DNA of 52,626 nucleotides from Chitinophagaceae bacterium (GTDB taxonomy: Bacteria > Bacteroidota > Bacteroidia > Cytophagales > Cytophagaceae): NCBI GenBank assembly GCA_028288405.1, contig JAQBNS010000056.1, positions 1-52,626 on the forward strand. The letters run 5' to 3'. Of the stretch, positions 44,959 to 52,001 are shown in pieces. The translations under genes were made by a program, and so were the position numbers. The notes beneath the pieces are model-generated. The model saw only the letters and a list, made by a program, of their open reading frames with translations, ran no database searches and was not told where the DNA came from. Numbering within the stretch: position 1 is the first letter of the stretch; each line of letters opens with the position of its first letter.

Positions 44959-45948
44959 TTATCGAATAATGACAATTATTCCATCGAAAGGAGCGGGGTC
45001 TAATTTGTAGTTAACCTTCCATCGTTTTAGGATTTCTTCAATTTGTACTTGATGTTCAGTATTAGCAAAAATCTTATCATTAACTCTTAGGGAGTCCTTA
45101 AGTTTCAAGCTAGTATCCAGAAGCATTAAATTGGCAATACCGTATTCTTTTGACATATGTTTGAGGGGTTTGGGCAACAAATCTATTCTTATAACTTTTT
45201 CTGTTTTAATTTCTGAAGTATTGTACACATTCACTGCCTGTTCTTTCTCATTATATATAAAAAAGTTATTCTGTGTCCTGCCAAGATAGATATTGAATTT
45301 ATCTGTACTTATTTTTTTATCGCTTAGTACAAATTCATATTTGTAGATTTTAAAGTCTCTGTATTTTTTTCGATATATATCATACGCAGTTTTAATTTGA
45401 CTAAAACACAGAATACTCGCAATAAGAAATATGGGGTATATGCTTTTTTCATATTTTTTTACTGTATCACTTAAGAAGTCCATTCCTAGTATGTATAAAA
45501 AAGCTACGTATAACGCAATCACAGAAACAGTATGAGCAACAAGTTTTATGTCTTCATATTCTATGTAAAAATAAATAATAACAAAAGCGGTCATAGACCA
45601 GAATAAAACGTATTCTATATTCCAAAGTATCCACCTTATAACTTTAATTATCCAATTATGCTCTACTACTTTTTCTTCTACTTTTTTAGGTATTTCTTCT
45701 GTTTTTTCTAGGGATAAATTTTTCTCCTTTTCGCTTTTACTATGTAAGAAAAAACAAAAGGTAATGAGCATTATAATCAAATTATAAGATAAGTCATCAA
45801 TGAATGGAGTAAGTACTTCATCCAGTCCAATATAGTCTGAAATGTCAAGAGAAAAGTAGTCGTAAAAAGTATATTGTTTAATAAAAGCAGTAAAGATTAT
45901 GCTGCCGACAATAAACGTTGTGAGCTTTAACTTATCATTTTCTATCAT
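44959..45948 (-). CDS. Multi-TM membrane protein of the island operon
   Basis: The N-terminal 190 residues hold about five hydrophobic helices (about 8-27, 52-68, 107-127, 135-155, 168-187). The last 140 residues are soluble and mixed (EFVLSDKKISTDKFNIYLGR, IEEILKRWKVNYKLDPAPFDG). It starts five bases after the SIR2-like stop. Such pairing is reminiscent of effector and sensor modules of membrane-disrupting defence systems, but I recognise no family. Confidence 0.65.
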   Translation of the reverse strand: MIENDKLKLTTFIVGSIIFTAFIKQYTFYDYFSLDISDYIGLDEVLTPFIDDLSYNLIIMLITFCFFLHSKSEKEKNLSLEKTEEIPKKVEEKVVEHNWIIKVIRWILWNIEYVLFWSMTAFVIIYFYIEYEDIKLVAHTVSVIALYVAFLYILGMDFLSDTVKKYEKSIYPIFLIASILCFSQIKTAYDIYRKKYRDFKIYKYEFVLSDKKISTDKFNIYLGRTQNNFFIYNEKEQAVNVYNTSEIKTEKVIRIDLLPKPLKHMSKEYGIANLMLLDTSLKLKDSLRVNDKIFANTEHQVQIEEILKRWKVNYKLDPAPFDGIIVIIR

Positions 45949-45953
45949 AACAT

Positions 45954-47024
45954 TTATAAATCAGATGGAATAAAAAATGAATCTGTATTAGTTTTTTGTA
46001 CGGGTACGAGATCATGGTAAGCATTTTTCAACTTAAGCGGTGGGACAATTTCTTGAAACCTTTCAGCTACGTAGTCTGATGGATCCTGGATATAAATTTT
46101 TTCTAAACCTTTCATTGAAGGAAGAATTGATCTATCTATCTGGTCATTGAAATCGGGGAAAGAGTATCCTATAACAACCAGCACTTGTGTAAAATTTGCG
46201 GTTGCCATTTTTGCGAATGTTCTTGTGGTGGCAGCAAGAGGATCATTCTCCCATGCAAAATGCATTGATGGATATGCACCTTTAAGATAAGATTCGTAGT
46301 ATTGAGCAATTCGTTTATAAAGAACTCTTTCATCTGAATCGTTGATATGCAAATGCGATATCTTTCCATCAATCCTTACGTCTTTGTAAGAAGCTCTTAA
46401 TATATTCCTTTCAAAACCATTATCATTGGAGAAACTGCAAGCAGATCCATTCAATTTAAAAAGAGAAAATCCAGGTGTTAATTTACTGGTTCCGCTTCTA
46501 GGATAGACGTTGATAAAATCATCTAAATCTTTTGCCTGTTCGTAGCTGGCAATATTGCTCAAAGCCAACTCCATTTGATAGTCGTAATTCCAACTTAATA
46601 TGTTGACGTTTGCAGGTAATTTTAATTGATCATTTTCACGTGTCAATATTTTCTGGAAGAAGCTTCTATATCTCACGTCAACAGGACTATAAGCCTGTTC
46701 AAGAGTAAAATAAATTGACAGTATTATTTTCAATCTGTTTAACTCTTTATTGGATCCACCTCGCAGGTATAATGTTTTTGCATAACTATCTATAGTTTGC
46801 TCTGTGCCAGAAATGGTATACAGATATTCGAGTTCGTCAATGACCTGAGCTAAATAAGCTGCTTCCTGCCCAGTAATACTTTTATCATAAACAAATACCT
46901 TACTTTTATTGTTTACTGTGGCTTTCATTGCATGTATAGCATCTGGAAGTCCCGCAACCGTTGGTAATGATTTCGCACTAGCACCTGCACCAAGCAGGTA
47001 GGTAATATTTTTTTTGTTGGACAT
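45954..47024 (-). CDS. SIR2-like Rossmann-fold protein
   Basis: I chose the internal Met (start 47024, MSNKKNITYLLGAGASAKSL), one base after the preceding stop, because the NAD-binding motif GAGAS (residues 12-16) then sits close to the N-terminus as in the family. Further SIR2-like hallmarks are ILSWNYDYQMELAL (N146-D148; family motif T-x-N-Y-D) and VVIGYSFPDFNDQID (G286-N292). The position of the family motif K-L-H-G-S reads K-L-N-G-S (N192), so the usual catalytic His is missing. SIR2-like domains in defence proteins hydrolyse or sense NAD. Catalysis here is doubtful. Confidence 0.82.
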   Translation of the reverse strand: MSNKKNITYLLGAGASAKSLPTVAGLPDAIHAMKATVNNKSKVFVYDKSITGQEAAYLAQVIDELEYLYTISGTEQTIDSYAKTLYLRGGSNKELNRLKIILSIYFTLEQAYSPVDVRYRSFFQKILTRENDQLKLPANVNILSWNYDYQMELALSNIASYEQAKDLDDFINVYPRSGTSKLTPGFSLFKLNGSACSFSNDNGFERNILRASYKDVRIDGKISHLHINDSDERVLYKRIAQYYESYLKGAYPSMHFAWENDPLAATTRTFAKMATANFTQVLVVIGYSFPDFNDQIDRSILPSMKGLEKIYIQDPSDYVAERFQEIVPPLKLKNAYHDLVPVQKTNTDSFFIPSDL

Positions 47025-47025
47025 A

Positions 47026-47841
47026 CTATTGTGGTGTATTTGAGCTTTGCTGCTTTTGGTCTTGTTTAACAGCTTCAACAAGTTCATCTAAAGCTTTTTT
47101 GTATGCGGCAAGAATTTTTTTCCAGGCTTTGTTATAATCCTCGATTGGATACTCTATTCCAAAATGTTCTAGTCCAATAAAAAGGTCTGCGTTATCAGAG
47201 TGCATGGGATATCCATTACGAACATATCCAATCGCTCTTAACGTATCAATGATGGTACCGTTGAGTATACCAATTTTCGCTAAATAGGCTTGTAAATAAT
47301 TTATAGAGCCGTTCTTTGTTCCTTTTGCAATCAATGGTCTTAACACGTCCATATTTATTGAAGTGACCAGGCCCGCAAGTGATCCCATACGAGTAGCAAA
47401 TTGCTCTTCTGTTTTTGCCGTTTTAGATAAGTTTAATAAGCTTCTATCCTCTCTATGGAATAAAAGCTTGCAACCGTATTTTCTATTAAAAATCGCATTT
47501 ACATAATCACGTCGGCTAATGATTGAGTCAACAACTCTTCTTTGATTGATCTCTTCTTCATATTCAACTCTCGGCTCCTCCACTACATTGATTGATTCTG
47601 CGGGATCCGCATTTCCTGAGGGGAAAAAAGTCTTCTGCCACAATAACGATCTTGATATGTCTTCGTGTATTGCAGCCGCTTTCATATGCTTTATTGCCTT
47701 ATCCAATGCGCTTTCATGCTTGGGATATAGTTTGCTAAGCTTAGTAATAGCATTAGAGACAGCAAACATTTCATTTGTTTTGGAAAATGCCTTCTGCATT
47801 TTCATCATGTTCTCTATGGCCTTATTATTTGATGGGGTCAT
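47026..47841 (-). CDS. Helical protein with HEPN-like RN-x4-H motif, first gene of the operon
   Basis: This 271-residue, mostly helical protein carries GYVRNGYPMHSDNADLF near residue 206, in which R208-N209-x4-H214 matches the R-N-x(4-6)-H signature of HEPN ribonucleases. The last 35 residues are strongly charged (KKALDELVEAVKQDQKQQ). Its stop (TAG) is one base before the SIR2-like start, a tight pair. The HEPN reading rests on this motif and helicity only; confidence in that assignment is low. Confidence 0.65.
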   Translation of the reverse strand: MTPSNNKAIENMMKMQKAFSKTNEMFAVSNAITKLSKLYPKHESALDKAIKHMKAAAIHEDISRSLLWQKTFFPSGNADPAESINVVEEPRVEYEEEINQRRVVDSIISRRDYVNAIFNRKYGCKLLFHREDRSLLNLSKTAKTEEQFATRMGSLAGLVTSINMDVLRPLIAKGTKNGSINYLQAYLAKIGILNGTIIDTLRAIGYVRNGYPMHSDNADLFIGLEHFGIEYPIEDYNKAWKKILAAYKKALDELVEAVKQDQKQQSSNTPQ

Positions 47842-47876
47842 TATTGCTCACTTAAGTTTAAACAATTTACAATCTT

Positions 47877-47919
47877 GTTTCTGAATCCAGAAACTTTTTG
47901 CTAATTTATTTAGCAAAAA
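47877..47919. promoter_or_regulatory. Two adjacent palindromes upstream of the eight-gene operon
   Basis: GTTTCTG-AATC-CAGAAAC (47877-47894) is followed directly by TTTTTGCTAA-TTTAT-TTAGCAAAAA (47895-47919), both perfect. They lie 36-78 bases upstream of the first start codon, where an operator or attenuator would be expected. The binding factor is unknown; the XRE protein at 48593 is a candidate. Confidence 0.55.
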
Positions 47920-47971
47920 CACTTTAATTTTATCAACAGAACCATTAAAAATCAGATAATTAAATAAAAAA

Positions 47972-47994
47972 AGCCCCTTCATGATGAAGGGGCT
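47972..47994 (-). terminator. Rho-independent terminator (minus-strand)
   Basis: AGCCCCTTC and GAAGGGGCT pair around ATGAT. On the minus strand the stem is followed by a run of seven T. It ends transcripts coming from the 29-codon ORF and the genes beyond it, and insulates the eight-gene operon. Confidence 0.9.
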
Positions 47995-48023
47995 GGCGGG
48001 CAATTGTCTCGCATTTTCAGCGT

Positions 48024-48113
48024 CTAAAATGGCCAGTAATGCCGAACGATCAATAAAAGTATATCCAATACTCTTAAAGTCACTTTAAATACATTTTTGG
48101 ATGGTTTTCTCAT
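48024..48113 (-). CDS. 29-residue hydrophobic peptide ORF
   Basis: The frame reads MRKPSKNVFKVTLRVLDILL then LIVRHYWPF: a basic N-terminus, a short hydrophobic stretch (VLDILLLIV) and an aromatic end. It has a Bacteroidota-type promoter-like pair just upstream (48133-48163) and a strong terminator about 30 bases downstream, a compact unit resembling type I toxin peptides or a regulatory peptide. It is short, so it could be by chance; the surrounding signals are the main support. Confidence 0.4.
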   Translation of the reverse strand: MRKPSKNVFKVTLRVLDILLLIVRHYWPF

Positions 48114-48132
48114 CGTGTGTTGTATTAGTTTA

Positions 48133-48163
48133 AAAAGTATTTCCAGTTCTTGGCAATAGTCAA
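48133..48163 (-). promoter_or_regulatory. Putative Bacteroidota-type promoter
   Basis: On the minus strand TTG is followed after 21 bases by TACTTTT, similar to the -33 TTG and -7 TAnnTTTG elements of this phylum. The predicted start would give a leader of about 13 bases before the 29-codon ORF. Confidence 0.35.
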
Positions 48164-48227
48164 AAAATCTACGCACTCATTTACTGGACAGAACAAAAGT
48201 ACTGAATCTTGTACGCCCGAACAAATT

Positions 48228-48587
48228 TCAATTGCTAAAAATAGGCTCTCTTTTATAAAGTCTTTTCAATGGGTTCATTTTATCATCAATAGACCAAAGT
48301 TCAACAACATCAGAAAATAGCATAGAAACAGAATCAGGTAGTGTTCTTGTTGAATGATGAACTGGTCCCGACTTTATGTTTATAATTTCAACTCTTTCCG
48401 CTTGAGTATTAAATGGCCAGCTTTCTTTTGAAAAATTTCCAACCGTTAAATATTGCTCAGGAACATTGGGAATTGGATCGATTGAACTAGCAACAATACC
48501 AATGTATTCATTCTTATTTAAAAACACCTTATCATCAGTAAACAATGCGATTACAATAGCTTCTTTCAGTTTGTCATTGTTACTCAT
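48228..48587 (-). CDS. 119-residue partner of the XRE regulator
   Basis: A small soluble protein (NDKLKEAIVIALFTDDKVFLNKN, EIINIKSGPVHHSTRTLPDSV). No known family is recognised. It starts five bases after the XRE gene stop, so the two are almost surely cotranscribed, as in regulator-effector or toxin-antitoxin pairs. Confidence 0.6.
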   Translation of the reverse strand: MSNNDKLKEAIVIALFTDDKVFLNKNEYIGIVASSIDPIPNVPEQYLTVGNFSKESWPFNTQAERVEIINIKSGPVHHSTRTLPDSVSMLFSDVVELWSIDDKMNPLKRLYKREPIFSN

Positions 48588-48592
48588 ATTGT

Positions 48593-48898
48593 CTACTTTT
48601 TCTTTTTATCGAGGAGTTCGATGATACGTTTTTGGAGAGCCATGATTTCTTTGTCTTTGGTTTCGAGTTGTTTTTGAACGGTACTTGATGCTGTTTTTTC
48701 TCCGTAGGAAAGGAGTTCGATTACTGTTAGGTTAAACAGCTTTGCAATCTGAGTAAGTCTTCCCAGGGAAATGTCAGTTATCCCACGTTCGATTTTTGAG
48801 TATGCGGGAAGTGATATCTCCAATTCATGAGCGATATCTTCCTGTGACCATTTTTTGGTCGTTCTTAATGCCTTTAGCTTGTCTCCTAGAGTTTTCAT
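48593..48898 (-). CDS. XRE-family transcriptional regulator
   Basis: I chose the start at 48898 (MKTLGDKLKALRTTKKWSQEDIA) because homologues begin there and AAGGA lies just upstream, although only two bases from the ATG. A single HTH_3 domain (LEISLPAYSKIERGITDIS is the recognition helix region) spans residues about 6-60. A C-terminal helix able to dimerise (KQLETKDKEIMALQKRIIEL) follows. It probably represses its own operon through the inverted repeats at 48966-48991. Confidence 0.85.
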   Translation of the reverse strand: MKTLGDKLKALRTTKKWSQEDIAHELEISLPAYSKIERGITDISLGRLTQIAKLFNLTVIELLSYGEKTASSTVQKQLETKDKEIMALQKRIIELLDKKKK

Positions 48899-48951
48899 AT
48901 CCTTTAGGTAAAGGTAAACCATACCAAAAGGACTTATAAAACACTTAAAAG

Positions 48952-49002
48952 ACGTATTTATTTCTTTAAAGTATTCATTTTTATACTTTAAGTACGTATT
49001 TT
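48952..49002. promoter_or_regulatory. Operator-like inverted repeats between divergent XRE and small-protein genes
   Basis: TTAAAGTAT (48966-48974) and ATACTTTAA (48983-48991) are perfect arms eight bases apart. ACGTATTT occurs on both sides (48952 and 48994). The region lies between the XRE gene and the divergent gene at 49033, the usual place for an autoregulated operator. Confidence 0.6.
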
Positions 49003-49032
49003 TGTTATACTGGTCAAAAAACGAACAAACTT

Positions 49033-49194
49033 ATGGCAACCTACAAAGTGAAGTACAAAGTTGGGAACAGTTCATCAGAGCGGCATTTGCAGCTCATTGG
49101 AGGCACTGAAAGCGAGGCTATTGCCAAGCTTAAACAGCAAAACAATGTTCCAAAAGATGCAAACGTAATTATCACCTTAATCGAAAAACAATGA
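49033..49194 (+). CDS. 53-residue small protein
   Basis: The frame reads MATYKVKYKVGNSSSERHLQ at the start and DANVIITLIEKQ at the end. A strand-helix-strand pattern is likely. The stop overlaps the next ATG in an ATGA arrangement, so the two genes are translationally coupled. It is the first gene divergent from the XRE regulator. No known family. Confidence 0.6.
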   Translation: MATYKVKYKVGNSSSERHLQLIGGTESEAIAKLKQQNNVPKDANVIITLIEKQ

Positions 49195-49778
49195 GAAAAC
49201 AACTCTTCATGCTCGCTTTAGCAATGATCATTATTTCTTGCAGCAAGAAAACAGATGATCCAACTCCTGCAAATAATGGAAGCAATCCAATTGATACATC
49301 CACTCATCATCCTACGCCCATTCCAGTTACGTTAAAGGTTTTCAGGGACAACGATGAAAGCTTTGTTTCTGGCGGTAACCTGATCTATCTAAACATTAAA
49401 GATTCAAGTCAATTAGGATTGGTATATCAAACTAGTCATGGTGATAATATTATTGCATGCGGCACGACTCCTGATGCGACATTCTCTTTGTATCGTGATT
49501 CGACTTATGTATTCGAATATAAGATTACGAACTCTAGTAACGTAACAAAAATGAAGTTGGATATTCAAGTCAAAATTACTGCCGCCAATATTTCATCAGG
49601 ATGCGCTTATATGATCTTTAATGGTTTTGCCAATAGTAAATATGTGGAATCAAATCTTGCCTTAAAGATTAACAAAGTAATGATGCCTGCTCAACCTGGA
49701 AGTGTCTTTATCAATGATGATTTCTTTGTGGATAATAACCAAGGCGGTTCAACTGTGATTACTTATCCCACGTTTTAA
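49191..49778 (+). CDS. Lipoprotein of the small-gene cluster
   Basis: A lipoprotein signal peptide (QLFMLALAMIIISC, then SKK) is followed by a Pro/Thr-rich linker (DDPTPANNGSNPIDTSTHHP) and a beta-rich domain of about 145 residues. It starts inside the stop of the 53-codon gene. No specific family recognised. Confidence 0.65.
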   Translation: MRKQLFMLALAMIIISCSKKTDDPTPANNGSNPIDTSTHHPTPIPVTLKVFRDNDESFVSGGNLIYLNIKDSSQLGLVYQTSHGDNIIACGTTPDATFSLYRDSTYVFEYKITNSSNVTKMKLDIQVKITAANISSGCAYMIFNGFANSKYVESNLALKINKVMMPAQPGSVFINDDFFVDNNQGGSTVITYPTF

Positions 49779-49831
49779 GAACCGATGTTCTCACGCTTTT
49801 TTCTGAAATACTTGCTTCATATCTTATCAGC

Positions 49832-50113
49832 ATGAATGGAGACAGATCATCTCTTCAAATAAGTATTGAGAACCATCATTTAAGGAACTCTAGCATCATG
49901 GAGACAAAGCAATGGTATATTGGCTTTGCTATATCTCCTGATGCTATTGGTTCTGATATTAAAGGGATGAATTATTTTAAGTGCTGGGTGAATGAAGATG
50001 GCTCCGATCTTAAAGCCATCCGATCACACTTCATTAATCATGAAAACTTTTTGGATGCAGAGTTCAACTATACAACCGTAAATCAAACAACAGTTTTTAT
50101 ATATCAAGAATAA
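49832..50113 (+). CDS. Small protein of unknown function
   Basis: A 93-residue ORF. A shorter start at METKQWYIGFAISPD, 22 codons in, would give 71 residues. It is two bases before the next ORF, supporting a shared transcript. A motif FKCWVNEDGSDLKAIR is notable but not known to me. Confidence 0.5.
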   Translation: MNGDRSSLQISIENHHLRNSSIMETKQWYIGFAISPDAIGSDIKGMNYFKCWVNEDGSDLKAIRSHFINHENFLDAEFNYTTVNQTTVFIYQE

Positions 50114-50115
50114 AT

Positions 50116-50286
50116 ATGGCTAGATACATTACCTTCAAAGTTGCACACACTTTTACAGAGGACGCGTCAAATATAATTGAACATGAAATACCACAGGTAC
50201 TTTTACATCTTATAGAAATAGATTCTGAAAAAATTTCCGTCACGGAAGAATATGTCTATTTCACATACAAACTGGTAAGCGAATAA
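50116..50286 (+). CDS. 56-residue small protein
   Basis: MARYITFKVAHTFTEDASNI opens a strand-helix-strand pattern, as in the 53-residue protein at 49033, although identity is low. It starts two bases after the previous stop. No known family. Confidence 0.5.
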   Translation: MARYITFKVAHTFTEDASNIIEHEIPQVLLHLIEIDSEKISVTEEYVYFTYKLVSE

Positions 50287-50515
50287 GAATTATTATAACC
50301 AGTTTAGGTGTTTAGCAGAACTAGAATCTTTGATTAAAATCACAGAAAATAATTTTATGCCCAAAATTGAATAGGTTTTTATCGATTTTGTGTGAAATAC
50401 AATAGCATTCTTTTTACGTATTTCTATTGTGTTCTCTATTACTTTAAACATAACAGCATTTTATAAAAAAATAGTCAGCTGAAGTGAAAAAGTAAATAGC
50501 AGATTTTGGCCTAAA
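50287..50515. other. AT-rich intergenic region between convergent genes
   Basis: ACAATAG and CTATTGT are arms 18 bases apart near 50400, a weak hairpin. I see no ORF here. Confidence 0.4.
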
Positions 50516-50965
50516 CTAGGCACAAACCTTATATCGATTTTTTATATACGGCTTCAGCATTTTGGACTTGCACATCCTGGCTTTTATAGCATTAAAATCT
50601 ATTCTATTAACTGCCCCAAGATCGTTTTCTAAAGTTTGTTCCATAGCATCTTTAAAGACATCTATATGGGAAGTATGGACATAGCAACAAGCAACATAAC
50701 AGTCTGCTGTCAAATATTCTCTTCCTTTACACTCTAAAAAATGATGCTCTTCTTTGTGTTCTGGTGTTGTGTAGATATACTGGTTAATTTCAGTATTAAT
50801 AAATATATAGGCAATTTGTGTATTATAAACTCCTAGAATTATAACTCTTTTTTCCTTCTTAGCACTTAAAGAAAAAATCTTAACTACTGCTCCCGCTTTT
50901 ATCTTTTTTGCAATAAAAGCAGCTTTTTGTGCTGGATCAAAAAAATCTCCTAAGGTTGGACTCAT
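50516..50965 (-). CDS. Putative toxin partner of a Panacea antitoxin
   Basis: This 149-residue protein has a compact beta-strand start (GAVVKIFSLSAKKEKRVIILGVYNTQIAYIFINTEIN) of the type seen in PemK/MazF-like or related barrels, then CKGREYLTADCYVACCYVH and helices to the C-terminus. Its start codon overlaps the stop of the Panacea gene by one base (TAATG type), the normal toxin-antitoxin order. The toxin class is inferred from context. Confidence 0.6.
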   Translation of the reverse strand: MSPTLGDFFDPAQKAAFIAKKIKAGAVVKIFSLSAKKEKRVIILGVYNTQIAYIFINTEINQYIYTTPEHKEEHHFLECKGREYLTADCYVACCYVHTSHIDVFKDAMEQTLENDLGAVNRIDFNAIKARMCKSKMLKPYIKNRYKVCA

Positions 50966-51486
50966 TAAAATATCATTCTTTTATTTTTCATTTCTTCCTC
51001 TATATACTTCAAAATCCCATCATGAGTCTTGAGTGCTTTAGCGATCTCTATTGCATCCATTGTAGAATTCAATCCTCTTTCTGTTACTGTTTTATTGTAA
51101 GCAGCATCGTGAGATTTAGTTTTTAATGTATTAAAAGAAAGTCCGTTATTTTGCTCGATAGAAATATTTAAACACTCCAAATTACTTTCCGACAAAAAAT
51201 CATAATCAACATTCCCGATAATACTAACTTCAGTTTCTGACACAACAAAGTTATCACTGTTGCTCTTAACTATATCAAAACATCTTGACGGTACAGGGCC
51301 ATGCTTTAAAGCAGACATTTTATCTTCAGTAATAGAACAACCGTATTTTGAGAGATGTAATCGTTCTGCGAAATAGATAATCTTAAGAAGCGTATATTTA
51401 TCGCATGTTCCTCCGACTTTTTCACAAATATGCGCCATCGCAGATATGCATATCAAGTCTTCATCCGATGTTGAAAAATCTAACAT
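50965..51486 (-). CDS. Panacea (DUF4065, SocA-like) antitoxin
   Basis: KYTLLKIIYFAERLHLSKYG followed by SALKHGPVPSRCFDIVK is the Panacea core (KlQKllYfa... then GPV). It spans residues about 25-75, and a C-terminal tail of about 100 residues follows. Panacea domains neutralise many unrelated toxins encoded next to them, and here a one-base overlapping gene follows. The ATG lies within a perfect palindrome that is probably its operator. Confidence 0.8.
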   Translation of the reverse strand: MLDFSTSDEDLICISAMAHICEKVGGTCDKYTLLKIIYFAERLHLSKYGCSITEDKMSALKHGPVPSRCFDIVKSNSDNFVVSETEVSIIGNVDYDFLSESNLECLNISIEQNNGLSFNTLKTKSHDAAYNKTVTERGLNSTMDAIEIAKALKTHDGILKYIEEEMKNKRMIF

Positions 51487-51502
51487 GGATAATATTATCC
51501 AT
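51485..51502. promoter_or_regulatory. Perfect 18-bp palindrome over the antitoxin start codon
   Basis: ATGGATAATATTATCCAT is perfectly self-complementary and includes two bases of the Panacea start codon on the minus strand. A site here could block transcription or ribosome access, as in autoregulated toxin-antitoxin operons. Confidence 0.55.
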
Positions 51503-51578
51503 TATAATTCTTAAATCAAAGTATTAAGGCTTTTTGTTCAGCTCATTGAGATTAATCATTGGAAAAATACAAAAAAAA

Positions 51579-51598
51579 GAGCTTCAATATTGAAGCTC
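51579..51598 (-). terminator. Rho-independent terminator overlapping a stop codon (minus strand)
   Basis: GAGCTTCAATATTGAAGCTC is a perfect 20-bp palindrome followed on the minus strand by a run of eight or more T. The stop codon of the gene at 51584 lies inside it. Confidence 0.85.
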
Positions 51599-51889
51599 CA
51601 GGATGCAAGGCCAAAATCTCATATTATCACGTCGGAATTTATTGATCTGTCCGATGCGGAATTTAACAGCCCGTATGCGAATCTCTTTTTCAGTAGCACA
51701 ATGCTGGAAATACTCCTCGATACGTTCTTCCATTAAATAGTGCTCATTCTTTAGAGCCATAACCTTTAGTTCATCATAACCAGCCTTAAGCCTTGCTAGT
51801 CCTATCTGTTGCTTGCGTCTCATAAGCATGTATTCCACCTGCTTTTTTAAGATCTCATTTTCTTGTTTCAATTGCTCTAGTTCAGTCAT
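51584..51889 (-). CDS. Small coiled-coil protein
   Basis: I chose the start at 51889 (MTELEQLKQENEILKKQVEY) because the longer frame runs through an inverted repeat upstream. Residues 1-25 form a leucine-zipper-like coiled coil. The remainder is charged and helical (EERIEEYFQHCATEKEIRIRA). Its position beside a transposase suggests an accessory or phage-like gene. No family recognised. Confidence 0.55.
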   Translation of the reverse strand: MTELEQLKQENEILKKQVEYMLMRRKQQIGLARLKAGYDELKVMALKNEHYLMEERIEEYFQHCATEKEIRIRAVKFRIGQINKFRRDNMRFWPCILELQY

Positions 51890-51912
51890 AAACAATAAAG
51901 TTTGATACAGTC

Positions 51913-51995
51913 CAGTATAACGATCCATATAATGAAAAGTATAAAAATCAAAATTCGGCATTTTTATACATTCAGAATCATGGACCGTTATACTG
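51913..51995. repeat. 83-bp imperfect palindrome between the coiled-coil gene and the transposase
   Basis: CAGTATAACGATCCAT (51913-51928) mirrors ATGGACCGTTATACTG (51980-51995), and the inner GTATAAAAAT mirrors ATTTTTATAC. Translated in both directions it gives similar peptides with MDRYT. It could be two insertion-sequence ends head to head, or the regulatory hairpin of the transposase gene. Confidence 0.65.
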
Positions 51996-52001
51996 CCCCA
52001 G

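Noticed and set aside
46169-46372. Minus-strand ORF of 67 codons within the SIR2-like gene
   Set aside because: It is an out-of-frame shadow; the SIR2-like motifs lie in the main frame.
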